This document shows positions 1 through 8,365 of a stretch of DNA of 18,580 nucleotides, in pieces; position 1 is the stretch's first letter, and the number at the start of each line of letters is the position of its first letter. Both the position numbers and the translations under genes were made by a program. Source of the DNA: Candidatus Izemoplasma sp. (lineage in GTDB: Bacteria; Bacillota_I; Bacilli_A; Izemoplasmatales; Izemoplasmataceae); the NCBI GenBank assembly GCA_007132145.1, contig SLPE01000053.1, forward strand, positions 1 to 18,580, read 5' to 3'. The notes beneath the pieces are model-generated. The model made no database searches. It saw only the letters and a list, made by a program, of their open reading frames with translations, and was not told where the DNA came from.

Positions 1-863
1 ATATTCTCGACGAGATGGGTCTCGACGTCCCGCAAACGTGGGATGAAGTCATCACGACCATTCCCGACTTGCAAAAGTTGAATCTCGAGTTCTTCCTCCC
101 CGTTCCCGTGCAAGAAGGGGCGACGCTCGATTTACCGCCGAACCCGATCTTCTCGAGCATGTTCTATCAGGCCGACGGCAACTTCTACATCGACGATGAC
201 GCCCAAAGCGGGTTCAACGAAGGACTCGGACCGTTGGTTTTCGAACGGTGGACACAGTTCTATACCGATTACGCCTTCCCCGTGGAAGCGAATTTCGTCA
301 ACCGCTTCCGGAGCGGTCAAATGCCGCTGGGCATCGCCTATTACAACATGTACAACGTCTTGAGCGTATTCGCTCCGGAAATCCGTGGACGTTGGGATTT
401 CGATTTGATTCCCGGGACATATGTCGACGACGGAGAGGGCGGCAAGACGTTGCGGCGCGACACCGTCGCGACCGGAACCGGCGTCATGATCCTCGATCAG
501 TCCGAGAAGAAAGATGAAGCCTGGGAGTTCCTCAAATGGTGGACGAGCACCGAGGTCCAAGTGCGTTTCGGACGTGAAATGGAAGGGATTCTCGGCGCCG
601 CTGCACGGTATCCCAGCGCCAACATCGAAGCGATGGAACAACTGCCCTGGACCGTCAGGGAGTTGAGCAAACTCCGCGAACAATGGGAACTCGTCCGCGG
701 CATTCCCGAAGTCGCCGGGGGATACATGACCGGTCGCCATCTCGACAACGCCTTCCGGCGCGTGATCGAAGAACGCTCCAATCCGAGGGAGACGCTCTAC
801 GACTATGTCTTGATCATCAACGAGGAAATCAACAAGAAGCGACGCGAGTTCGGATTGGAGTGA
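1..863 (+). CDS. Extracellular solute-binding protein of a sugar ABC transporter (5' end missing)
   Basis: This is the C-terminal part, about 286 codons, of a family 1-type carbohydrate-binding lipoprotein, which captures a sugar outside the cell and delivers it to the two permeases that follow. The reading frame is open to the window edge (ILDEMGLDVPQTWDEV comes from the first bases), so the true start lies upstream and the ATG at 15 is internal. Typical features are the PQTWDE segment, the RFRSGQMPLGIAYYN strand-loop, an FDLIPG segment and the EKKDEAWEFLKWWTS helix found near the C-terminus of UgpB/MalE-like proteins. The signal peptide and lipobox would be outside the window. The ligand cannot be read from the sequence; the downstream MurNAc genes suggest a peptidoglycan-derived saccharide, which is inference. 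Related proteins in DUF5696 clusters can be much longer than usual, so the full length is unknown. Confidence 0.85.
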   Translation, partial: ILDEMGLDVPQTWDEVITTIPDLQKLNLEFFLPVPVQEGATLDLPPNPIFSSMFYQADGNFYIDDDAQSGFNEGLGPLVFERWTQFYTDYAFPVEANFVNRFRSGQMPLGIAYYNMYNVLSVFAPEIRGRWDFDLIPGTYVDDGEGGKTLRRDTVATGTGVMILDQSEKKDEAWEFLKWWTSTEVQVRFGREMEGILGAAARYPSANIEAMEQLPWTVRELSKLREQWELVRGIPEVAGGYMTGRHLDNAFRRVIEERSNPRETLYDYVLIINEEINKKRREFGLE

Positions 864-867
864 CACG

Positions 868-1836
868 ATGGTCCAGAAGACGATGGCCTCTAAGAAGGCT
901 TTGCGAAGCAAGAAGACGTTTTCCGAACGCGCGAAGAACCGTTGGGAGAGCGCGAAGAAATCCTTGAGCAAGAACAAACACTACTACATCCTGATGGCGC
1001 CTTTCGCCATTCTCTTCTTCACGTTCACCGTCGTGCCCGTCATCATGTCGCTGTTCATCAGTTTCACGTATTTCAATCTTCTTGAACCGCCGCGTTTCAT
1101 CGGACTCGACAACTACATCAAGCTGTTGCTCGACGACGAGATATTCCTCATCTCCTTGAGGAACACGTTGATTCTCGCCGTCGTGACCGGACCCCTCAGT
1201 TACGTGCTCGCCTTCGTTTTCGCCTGGTTGATCAACGAACTGCGTCCGAAACTGAGGGCGTTGATGACGTTGATTTTCTATGCGCCTTCGATTTCGGGGA
1301 GCGCTTTCTTGATATGGCTATTGATATTTTCAGGAGACGTGCACGGATACGCCAACGCGTTCTTGATCCGCTTCGGCGCGATCAGCAGTCCGATCCTTTG
1401 GTTACGCAGTCCGACCTACATCATGATGGTGATCATCATCGTGCAGTTGTGGTTGAGTCTCGGTGTCAGTTTCCTCGCTTTCATCGCGGGCCTGCAAAGC
1501 GTCGATAAGACCTTGTACGAAGCCGCCGCGATCGACGGTATCCGCAATCGTTGGCAGGAACTGTGGCATATCACCTTGCCTTCGATGAAACCGCAACTCC
1601 TCTTCGGGGCGGTGATGCAGATCACGACGACCTTGGCGATCGCCGAAGTCTCGATGCAACTCGTCGGGTTCCCGTCCGTGCAATATGCCGGCCATACGAT
1701 TGTGACGCATCTGATCGATTACGGCTCGATCCGTTTCGATCTCGGCTATGCGTCGGCAATCGCGACGCTGTTGTTCCTCATCATGATTTCGACGAACATT
1801 TTCGTTCGCAGCATCTTGCGGAAGGTGGGGAGCTGA
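868..1836 (+). CDS. Sugar ABC transporter permease, MalF/UgpA type (first pair)
   Basis: This 322-residue inner-membrane permease is one half of the channel of a CUT1-type carbohydrate importer. A basic cytoplasmic N-terminus (about residues 1-38, rich in Lys and Arg) precedes the first membrane segment (about 40-66), and about five more hydrophobic segments follow. The cytoplasmic EAA loop that docks on the ABC ATPase is clear: E218-AAAIDGIRNRWQELW, followed by ITLPSMKP. The start at 868 has GGAG seven bases upstream and lies four bases after the binding-protein stop. It pairs with the next gene. No ATPase gene is nearby, which is common for CUT1 systems that share an MsmX-like ATPase. Family assignment is secure; substrate is unknown. 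Confidence 0.93.
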   Translation: MVQKTMASKKALRSKKTFSERAKNRWESAKKSLSKNKHYYILMAPFAILFFTFTVVPVIMSLFISFTYFNLLEPPRFIGLDNYIKLLLDDEIFLISLRNTLILAVVTGPLSYVLAFVFAWLINELRPKLRALMTLIFYAPSISGSAFLIWLLIFSGDVHGYANAFLIRFGAISSPILWLRSPTYIMMVIIIVQLWLSLGVSFLAFIAGLQSVDKTLYEAAAIDGIRNRWQELWHITLPSMKPQLLFGAVMQITTTLAIAEVSMQLVGFPSVQYAGHTIVTHLIDYGSIRFDLGYASAIATLLFLIMISTNIFVRSILRKVGS

Positions 1837-1837
1837 C

Positions 1838-2722
1838 ATGGGCGTCTTCAAACGGATCCTACGCCGTCTCGGTTTCGGCAAACCACGAAAACTGAACCGT
1901 TCACGTTGGGGCGATTTGGGGTTGTTCCTCGTCTTGTTGATTTTCGGGAGCTTCAGCGCCTTTCCGCTCATCTTGACGACGTCGAACGCCTTCAAACCGC
2001 TCGATGAACTGTTCTTGTTCCCGCCACGGCTCATTCCCCGCAACTTGACGTTCGACAATTTCCGCGACCTCGCGGAATTGATCGGCAATTCATGGGTGCC
2101 TTTCTCCCGTTACTTCTTCAACACGTTGCTGAATACTGTCGTCGGGACCGCGGGACACGTATTGATCGCTTCGATGTGCGCGTATCCTCTGGCGAAATAC
2201 CGTTTTCCCGGAAGAACGCTCTTTTTCACGCTCGTCATCTATTCCTTGATGTTCGCGCCCCAAGTCACGGCGACGCCGAACTACATCATCGTCACCCGCA
2301 TCGGACTCATCGATACGCCGGCGGCGATCATCTTGCCGGCGATCGCTTCGAGCCTGGGGCTCTATCTCATGAAACAGTTCATGGAACAAATTCCCAACGA
2401 GTTGTTGGAAAGCGCCAAGATCGATGGCGCAAGCGAATACCGCATCTTCTTCCAGATCGTCATGCCGCTCGTCAAACCCGCATGGCTCACGCTCATCATC
2501 CTCTTGTTCCAACGGTTGTGGGTCACCGACGGTGGGGCGTTCATTTTCAGTGAAGAATGGAAACCGGTGTCGTATGCGTTGCGTCAAATCGCGGCCGGAA
2601 CGATCGAACGCGCAGGAACGATCGCCGCCGTCAGTTTCATCATGATGATCGTTCCCGTCGTATTCTTCGTATTCTCGCAATCGAAAATCGTTGAGACATT
2701 CAGCCATTCCGGCATGAAGTGA
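1838..2722 (+). CDS. Carbohydrate ABC transporter permease, MalG/AraQ type (first pair)
   Basis: This is the 294-residue second half of the first permease pair. The first membrane segment is at about residues 27-48, followed by the usual FKPLDELFLFPPRLIP periplasmic-side region of MalG-type permeases, and about five further membrane segments. The EAA loop is E188-LLESAKIDGASEYRIFF, ending in IVMPLVKPA. One base separates it from the preceding stop, and GGGGAG at 1827-1832 gives a ribosome site with five-base spacing, so the two permeases are probably translated in balance. The C-terminus (FVFSQSKIVETFSHSGMK) is the usual MalG-like tail. Function as an importer subunit is established for the family; the transported sugar is not visible. 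Confidence 0.93.
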   Translation: MGVFKRILRRLGFGKPRKLNRSRWGDLGLFLVLLIFGSFSAFPLILTTSNAFKPLDELFLFPPRLIPRNLTFDNFRDLAELIGNSWVPFSRYFFNTLLNTVVGTAGHVLIASMCAYPLAKYRFPGRTLFFTLVIYSLMFAPQVTATPNYIIVTRIGLIDTPAAIILPAIASSLGLYLMKQFMEQIPNELLESAKIDGASEYRIFFQIVMPLVKPAWLTLIILLFQRLWVTDGGAFIFSEEWKPVSYALRQIAAGTIERAGTIAAVSFIMMIVPVVFFVFSQSKIVETFSHSGMK

Positions 2723-2728
2723 GGAGGT
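2723..2728 (+). promoter_or_regulatory. Strong ribosome binding site for the NHL/TPR gene
   Basis: GGAGGT directly follows the permease stop codon and lies seven bases before the ATG at 2736. It fixes that start and shows the gene is translated from its own site within the operon. Confidence 0.7.
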
Positions 2729-2735
2729 CGAGTCG

Positions 2736-4208
2736 ATGCTACGGATCATTTCTCTTGTTTCGCTGCTCATGAGTACGCCGTTGTTGTTCATGTCCGCGCG
2801 CTACAACTATTCGTATTACGGGCGTGTCATCCATTCATCGCCGGGCATGACGTACGTCGCTTATTACAACTCGGCCACCATGGGTGTGCCCTTGCAATCA
2901 CCTGAAGACATGACGGTGTTCGAGGACAAGGTGTACGTCATCGATTCCCAGACGCACGCCTTGACCATTCTCGATCACGATTTTTCGGTGCTTCATCACG
3001 AACATACGTTCACGTTCGCCCCGTCGTTGGACAAGGCTGCGGCGGGTGTCGAGCCCGAAGACGAAGAACTCACGTTGTTCCGCCCGCGCGGTCTCGATGT
3101 CAGGGATAGCGGCATCTACATATGCGATACCGCGAATCACCGGATCGTCAAACTCGACCACGACCTCCGGGTCGTCGGCGTTTTCCACGATATCGAGGAC
3201 CCGACGTTTGAAACCATCAGCTTCGAACCGATGAAAATCACGGTCGATTCCTCCGAGCGGATGTATGTCGTCGCCCGCAACGTCTACGAAGGCATCGTCG
3301 AACTCGGCAGCGAAGGGGAGTTCAATCGTTTCACCGGTGTCAATCCGTTGACGCCCAACCCCTTGGAAATCTTGAGACGCTCCTTCATGACCGAAGAACA
3401 ACTCGCGCAGTTGACGCTTTTCCTTCCGACCGAATACACGAACGTCCACATCGACCATCGCAGTTTCATCTACGCGACGTCCCGTCCGACGGGCGCTGCC
3501 GCGGAAAACATGATCCAACTCATCAATCCGAAAGGCATCGACATCCTCGTGCGCAACGGCTACCACCCGCCGATGGGCGATGTGCATTTCATCGTCGGTC
3601 AGAACAACTACGTCGTCACCGGCCCGAGCAGACTCGTCTCCATCGTCAGTACCGACCACGGCATCTATACCGTGCTCGATCAACGGCGTTCGCGTCTTTT
3701 CACCTACGACGCGCAAGGGAACCTGCTCTATATCAACGGCGACGAAGGTGCACAGAGCGACCGTTTCTCAGAAGGCGTCGCGATCGCGTATTTCGGAGAC
3801 GACATCCTCGTTCTCGACCGCGGCACGCGAACGATCGTCCACTACCGACCGAGCGAATTCGGGCGTGCCGTCAACCAAGCCATCGCTCATCAGGAAGTCG
3901 GCGAATTCGAAGAAGCCTCGGCCTTGTGGGAAGATGTCCTGATGATGAACTCGAATTACGAAACCGCCTACAACGGCCTCGGTCGCTATCACTTGAGGGC
4001 GGGCAACTACCAAGAAGCGATGGAATACTTCCGCCTCGGGCACGACCATTATTACTACTCGAAGGCGTTTCAACTTCACCGAAACAATATCATCAAGGAT
4101 AACTTCGCCTTGATCGGCGCCGCGGCGCTCATCGTGAGCGGCGTCTTCATCGGCATGAAGGTCCGCAAGACGCTCAAACAGGGAGGGACGATCCTCTATG
4201 AAGACTAG
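2736..4208 (+). CDS. Membrane-anchored NHL-type beta-propeller protein with TPR repeats
   Basis: This 490-residue protein has an N-terminal hydrophobic segment (about residues 3-20, signal peptide or anchor). A beta-propeller of NHL-like repeats follows: SPEDMTVFEDKVYVIDSQ near 55-72, then from F115 FRPRGLDVRDSGIYICDTANH, then EPMKITVDSSERMYVV and further degenerate blades to about 375. From E387 come one to two TPR-like units (EEASALWEDVLMMN, then GNYQEAMEYFRLG), and a C-terminal membrane helix (about 457-476) with a short basic tail. The topology implied is an extracytoplasmic propeller and TPR region held at the membrane. NHL and TPR modules usually bind ligands or proteins, so a scaffold or sensor role beside the transporter is plausible but inferred. 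It overlaps the next gene by 11 bases. Confidence 0.8.
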   Translation: MLRIISLVSLLMSTPLLFMSARYNYSYYGRVIHSSPGMTYVAYYNSATMGVPLQSPEDMTVFEDKVYVIDSQTHALTILDHDFSVLHHEHTFTFAPSLDKAAAGVEPEDEELTLFRPRGLDVRDSGIYICDTANHRIVKLDHDLRVVGVFHDIEDPTFETISFEPMKITVDSSERMYVVARNVYEGIVELGSEGEFNRFTGVNPLTPNPLEILRRSFMTEEQLAQLTLFLPTEYTNVHIDHRSFIYATSRPTGAAAENMIQLINPKGIDILVRNGYHPPMGDVHFIVGQNNYVVTGPSRLVSIVSTDHGIYTVLDQRRSRLFTYDAQGNLLYINGDEGAQSDRFSEGVAIAYFGDDILVLDRGTRTIVHYRPSEFGRAVNQAIAHQEVGEFEEASALWEDVLMMNSNYETAYNGLGRYHLRAGNYQEAMEYFRLGHDHYYYSKAFQLHRNNIIKDNFALIGAAALIVSGVFIGMKVRKTLKQGGTILYED

Positions 4209-4836
4209 ACTTTCCCGTGTTTGGCATCACATGTTCGTTTTTCCGAAGTACTTGATCTTCCACCCCTTCGACGGCTTCGACGAGTTCAAACGTTACCGCA
4301 AAGGCAAGATGTGGGTCGCGCTCGTCTATGTCGCGCTGTTTGCGTTTTATCGCATCATGGCCTATCAATACGAAAGTTTCCTGATCAACCCCAACGACCC
4401 CTTGGCCTTGAACAGTCTACAGGAAATCTTCGCCGTCATCCTCCTCGTCATGTTGTTCAGTGTGGGCAACTGGTCGATGACGACGCTCATGGAAGGCAAG
4501 GGCAGTTTCAGGGAAATCCTCAAAGTCACCGGATACGCCTTGTTCCCACTCGTGCTCATCGGTTTCATCGGGCTCATGCTCTCCAACTTCTTGACGCTTG
4601 AAGAAATGGGATTTTACCGGCTGCTTCTGTTCATCGGCTACATCGCCAGCGGATGGGTGCTTTTCATGGGCATCCTCAATATCCATGAATACGGGCTGTT
4701 CAAGACGTTGATGGCCTTCTTGCTCACCTTCGTCGCGATGGGCGTGATGATGTTCATCGGATTGTTGTTTTTCGATCTGATTCAACAGTTCATCGCCTTT
4801 ATCGTCGCGATTTACGAGGAGTTGTCGCTGCGATGA
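4198..4836 (+). CDS. YIP1-family integral membrane protein
   Basis: This 212-residue membrane protein has about five hydrophobic segments (roughly 38-56, 72-92, 105-126, 136-158 and 167-192). The N-terminal FHPFDGFDEFKRYRKGK (residues 21-37) followed by a membrane entry is characteristic of bacterial YIP1-domain proteins. The function of bacterial YIP1 proteins is not known; eukaryotic relatives act in membrane trafficking, which does not transfer. GGAGGG at 4182-4187 supports the ATG at 4198, inside the end of the preceding gene, and its stop overlaps the next start as ATGA. This tight coupling to the NHL/TPR and DUF5696 genes suggests the three proteins form one envelope complex, which is inference. 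Confidence 0.82.
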   Translation: MKTRLSRVWHHMFVFPKYLIFHPFDGFDEFKRYRKGKMWVALVYVALFAFYRIMAYQYESFLINPNDPLALNSLQEIFAVILLVMLFSVGNWSMTTLMEGKGSFREILKVTGYALFPLVLIGFIGLMLSNFLTLEEMGFYRLLLFIGYIASGWVLFMGILNIHEYGLFKTLMAFLLTFVAMGVMMFIGLLFFDLIQQFIAFIVAIYEELSLR

Positions 4837-7421
4837 TGAAAACCCTATTGAAAAGCGTACACTTCCGTCGTATCGCGATCATCGGCCTCATCACCCTCGC
4901 CGTATCTTTGTATCTCTTTCTCTTCCATATGAAACCGACGATGCCGGTGCAAGCCGAACGGATTCCGTTCGATCCCGAAGGATTCACCGACGCGATGACG
5001 TTGGACGACCATGAACGTCTCGTCGCTGAAAACGGGAATTTCGCTTTGTATATCGATGAAACCACCTCGTATTTCCATGTGCTCGACAAGCGCAACGGTG
5101 AAGTGTGGCAATCGAATCCGAGTGTGCCCGACCCTTGGGAGGAAGACGATACCCGACACATTACCACTTCGGCGCTCAACCGTCAGAAGGCGACGCTCGA
5201 ACTCACCTACTTCAACCGTGCCGGGTCGCGCTCGAGCGTGAACAACTATCGTTTGAGCATCAATCACCGTGAAAGCGTCAATACCCCCGAAGGGTACAGG
5301 ACATACGGCATCAAGTACATCGAAGACGGCTTCCAAGTGCTCTACCGCATCGAGGATCTCGAGATCGACCATCTGTTCTTCCCGAAATTTCTCGACAAGG
5401 ACGTCCTCGAAGCCCATCCGCAAAGAAACATTCTCGAACAGATCGCCTACACCGGATTCAACAGCGAACTGCAAGCCTACGAGATCGTCGCCTACGAAGA
5501 CATGTCGAGGCTCGTGCGGAACCGTCTCTATCAAATCTTCTATGTCGACGGAGACTACACCCGGGAGCGGGCGATCGAAGAGAACTTCTCATACGGATAC
5601 ACCGAGTTCTTCGAAAAAGTATCCTTTCAAATCGGCATCCAAGTCGCCTTGCACGAAAAAGGCGTCGAAATCTCGATCATCCGCGACGCCCTCGAAGAGC
5701 CAAGAGACATCCGGCTCGCCCGCATCACGCCTTATCCCCACTTCGGCACCGCCATCAGCGAAATCAATGGACAGCCGAGCGAAGGCTACATCGTCCTACC
5801 CGACGGCAGCGGCGCGGTCATGGAGTTCAACAACGGAAAATTCAATCAGAGTCCCTATCGGAAGCGTCTTTATGGAGACGACCTTTCGATGATGCGCTAT
5901 GAAATGCCCGAACAACAACAAGACATCACGATTCCGCTTTTCGGAATGGTCAAGGAAAACCACGCCTATGCCGGCATCATCACACGAGGCGAGGCGATGG
6001 CGACACTTCACGCCGACGTTTCCGGGAGGGTCGACTCCTACAACAAGCTCTACGTCAGTTTCGCTCTCCGCGAAAGCGAGGCGATCGTCCTCGGTAGCGG
6101 ATTCAACCGCTATGCAGTCGATTTGTGGACCGAGACGATCGTCGACACCGATTTCACGATCCGCAAGGTTTTCCTGGATGGCGACGACAGCGATTATGTC
6201 GGCATCGCCCGGGCCTATCGCGACCATCTCCTCGAGACGGTGGGCGTGACCGCCAGGCCGCTCGCGGGAGCCCCGATCCTCCACGCGGAAATGATCGGCG
6301 CCTACGACCGCACCGATTTCTTCTTGGGTATCCCCCATTATCCGATGCATTCGATGACGACCTTCGAAGAGGCGCAAGCGATGGTCGACATCCTCAAAGC
6401 GGAAGGCATCGAACATATCGACATCATCTACACCGGCGCACTCAACGGCGGATTGAGCGCTTCGATCGCCGACCGTGCCGATTTCGAACGTGTGCTCGGT
6501 GGCGAGAAGGCCTTCATCGAACTCGTCGAGGCGATGCGGGCGCAAGATGTCGGTGTCTACCCCAATGTCAGTCTGATGGTCGCCTCGGATTATCGCCGGC
6601 CGTTCGACCGTTTCCGTTACACGGCGAGCCGGATCAAAGGGGCGCATTCCCTACATTTCCACTACCATTATCCGACCCGTCTGCCCTATTCGGAGACGCC
6701 TTACGATTTCCGGGATGACGATTATGTCATCAGTCCACGGTTCTACGCGCCGATCATGGAACGTTTCATCGACGATTATCCTCACGATGCGATCGCTTTC
6801 ACGCGGCTCGGCGGCCGGCTCGGCGGCGATTATGACAGAAGCGCCCTCGTCTATCGACAAGACGCGATCGCCTTGCAACAAGACGTGCTCGCCAGCGCAC
6901 CTTACACGACGATGCTCACCAACCCCTACGGATACGCCCTCCCTTATGCGGACCGGCTGATCGACATCCCGATCGAAACGACGCTCTATGCGATCGTCGA
7001 TTACCAGATTCCGCTGTTGCAGCTGGTTTTCGCCGGGTTGTTCGACTATTCGACGCCGAGTTTGAACTTGAGTCATGAACGCAGCATGGAATACAAGTTC
7101 CTCAAGATTCTTGAAACGGGTTCACACTTGAAATACACATTGTCCTACGCCCGTTCACGCGATTTGATCGACACGCACTACAACCACTACATGTCGATCC
7201 AATACGAAAACTGGCTCGAATCGATGCGTGCGCAAATCCGCGAGCTCGACGAAATCGGTTTGCATGAAGGTCATCTCGTCGGACACGAACGCATCCGTAG
7301 CGGCGTCTACCGTGTCGAGTATTCTCACGGCCTGAAGATCCTGATCAATTACACCTTGTCCGACACGGACGTCGACGGCATACACGTTCCGGCGACGGGA
7401 TACGTACTGGAGGGGGAGTGA
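4833..7421 (+). CDS. DUF5696 protein: large membrane-anchored, glycosidase-like
   Basis: This 862-residue protein has one N-terminal membrane segment (about 14-31) and a long extracytoplasmic part. Residues about 45-470 look beta-rich and include the family-like VLPDGSGAVMEFNNGK and PLFGMVKENHAYAGIITRGE segments. From about 479 (GAPILHAEMIGAYDRTDFF) to about 800 the alternating helix/strand pattern resembles a TIM barrel of glycoside-hydrolase type, and the C-terminus (YRVEYSHGLKILINY, then VPATGYVLEGE) resembles the small beta-domain that closes such barrels. I recognise this as DUF5696, a family of unknown activity found with ABC sugar importers in Paenibacillus and relatives. Catalytic residues cannot be assigned by eye. 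The context suggests action on glycan outside the membrane. A 12-base tandem duplication at 6804-6827 gives RLGGRLGG. The start at 4833 overlaps the YIP1 stop by four bases. Confidence 0.8.
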   Translation: MMKTLLKSVHFRRIAIIGLITLAVSLYLFLFHMKPTMPVQAERIPFDPEGFTDAMTLDDHERLVAENGNFALYIDETTSYFHVLDKRNGEVWQSNPSVPDPWEEDDTRHITTSALNRQKATLELTYFNRAGSRSSVNNYRLSINHRESVNTPEGYRTYGIKYIEDGFQVLYRIEDLEIDHLFFPKFLDKDVLEAHPQRNILEQIAYTGFNSELQAYEIVAYEDMSRLVRNRLYQIFYVDGDYTRERAIEENFSYGYTEFFEKVSFQIGIQVALHEKGVEISIIRDALEEPRDIRLARITPYPHFGTAISEINGQPSEGYIVLPDGSGAVMEFNNGKFNQSPYRKRLYGDDLSMMRYEMPEQQQDITIPLFGMVKENHAYAGIITRGEAMATLHADVSGRVDSYNKLYVSFALRESEAIVLGSGFNRYAVDLWTETIVDTDFTIRKVFLDGDDSDYVGIARAYRDHLLETVGVTARPLAGAPILHAEMIGAYDRTDFFLGIPHYPMHSMTTFEEAQAMVDILKAEGIEHIDIIYTGALNGGLSASIADRADFERVLGGEKAFIELVEAMRAQDVGVYPNVSLMVASDYRRPFDRFRYTASRIKGAHSLHFHYHYPTRLPYSETPYDFRDDDYVISPRFYAPIMERFIDDYPHDAIAFTRLGGRLGGDYDRSALVYRQDAIALQQDVLASAPYTTMLTNPYGYALPYADRLIDIPIETTLYAIVDYQIPLLQLVFAGLFDYSTPSLNLSHERSMEYKFLKILETGSHLKYTLSYARSRDLIDTHYNHYMSIQYENWLESMRAQIRELDEIGLHEGHLVGHERIRSGVYRVEYSHGLKILINYTLSDTDVDGIHVPATGYVLEGE
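6804..6827 (+). repeat. Perfect 12-base tandem duplication inside the DUF5696 gene
   Basis: The unit CGGCTCGGCGGC occurs twice head to tail and encodes RLGG-RLGG at residues 658-665. It is in frame, so the gene stays open. It could be a recent slippage event or a glycine-rich loop that is normal for the family. Confidence 0.75.
7409..7418 (+). promoter_or_regulatory. Purine-rich ribosome binding site deciding the start of the third permease
   Basis: GGAGGGGGAG overlaps the end of the DUF5696 gene. Two in-frame starts follow: GTG at 7418, which runs into the purine tract, and ATG at 7424, five to ten bases downstream. The ATG has the more normal spacing and the stronger codon, so it is preferred. 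Confidence 0.55.
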
Positions 7422-7423
7422 AA

Positions 7424-8365
7424 ATGCACATCAAGGACTTTCCGAAGCGCCTAAGGCAACTCCGCGCAAAACTCCCCGAACTCAGTTACAAGCGGCAGAA
7501 GAACGTCTGGGCCGTCATCTTCCTGATGCCGTGGCTCATCGGCTTCGCCTTGTTGTTCCTGACGCCGATGGTCCGCTCCTTCCTTTACAGTTTTTACGAT
7601 TTGACGCCGCGGGCGGGGGAAATACTCACGGAGTTCATCCGTTTCGACAATTACTTGTATGCGATCAACGAACACGTCTTCCGCAACACGACGTTCCGTA
7701 CGGAACTGGTCGAGACGACGTTCAACGTCGTCATCAACTTGCCGGTGTTGCTCATCTTCAGCCTTTTCATCGCCGTCATGCTCAATGCCAAGTTCAAAGG
7801 ACGCGCCATCGTCAGGGCGATTTTCTTCATCCCCGTCATCTTGAACTCGGCTGCGGTCGCGACGGCGCTTGAAAGCGGTGCGTCGTTTTCGGCGATGCTC
7901 GCCGAACAGAACATCGAGACGATTTTCGATTTGGAGTTCTATCTCCTGCAGACGGGCATGACGCCCGCCCTCATTTCATTCATCGTCGAATTGATCGCGC
8001 GCATCTACAGCATCCTCGCCTTGGCGGGCGTGCCGATCCTCTTGTTCCTTGCGAGCATCCAATCGATACCGAAACATCTGTATGAAGCGGCGAAGATCGA
8101 AGGCGCGACCGCCTACGAACAATTCTGGTTGATCACGTTTCCCAACGTCACCCCCTACATCATCGTCGTCATCGTCTTCGCGCTCGTGGACACCTTTCTC
8201 ACCTCTCCGCTCAGTCTGTTGATCACACACGAGCTCAACCGTCAGAACTGGGGTCTCTCCTCGGCGATGGCGTGGCTGTATGTCGCGACGATCATCATCA
8301 TCCTGGCGGTCATCGCCTTGCTTGCGAAAGTCTTGCGGATCGGAGGGTCACACTATGAAAACTGA
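7424..8365 (+). CDS. Sugar ABC transporter permease, LplB/UgpA type (second pair)
   Basis: This permease has 313 residues from the ATG at 7424 (315 if the GTG at 7418 is used). A basic N-terminus precedes the first membrane segment, within NVWAVIFLMPWLIGFALLFL, and about five more follow. The EAA loop is E221-AAKIEGATAYEQFWLI, ending in TFPNVTP. It differs from the first MalF-like permease by a longer extracytoplasmic stretch after the third membrane segment (SGASFSAMLAEQNIETIFDL and following), so it is a distinct subfamily rather than a recent copy. It overlaps the next permease by 11 bases. No second binding-protein gene is found between the pairs, so its partner is either the first gene of the window or encoded elsewhere. 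Confidence 0.92.
   Translation: MHIKDFPKRLRQLRAKLPELSYKRQKNVWAVIFLMPWLIGFALLFLTPMVRSFLYSFYDLTPRAGEILTEFIRFDNYLYAINEHVFRNTTFRTELVETTFNVVINLPVLLIFSLFIAVMLNAKFKGRAIVRAIFFIPVILNSAAVATALESGASFSAMLAEQNIETIFDLEFYLLQTGMTPALISFIVELIARIYSILALAGVPILLFLASIQSIPKHLYEAAKIEGATAYEQFWLITFPNVTPYIIVVIVFALVDTFLTSPLSLLITHELNRQNWGLSSAMAWLYVATIIIILAVIALLAKVLRIGGSHYEN

Noticed and set aside
8280..8354. Earlier in-frame start for the second MalG-type permease
   Set aside because: The added 25 residues are serine/arginine-rich and out of frame with the preceding permease, and GGAGGG points to the ATG at 8355.
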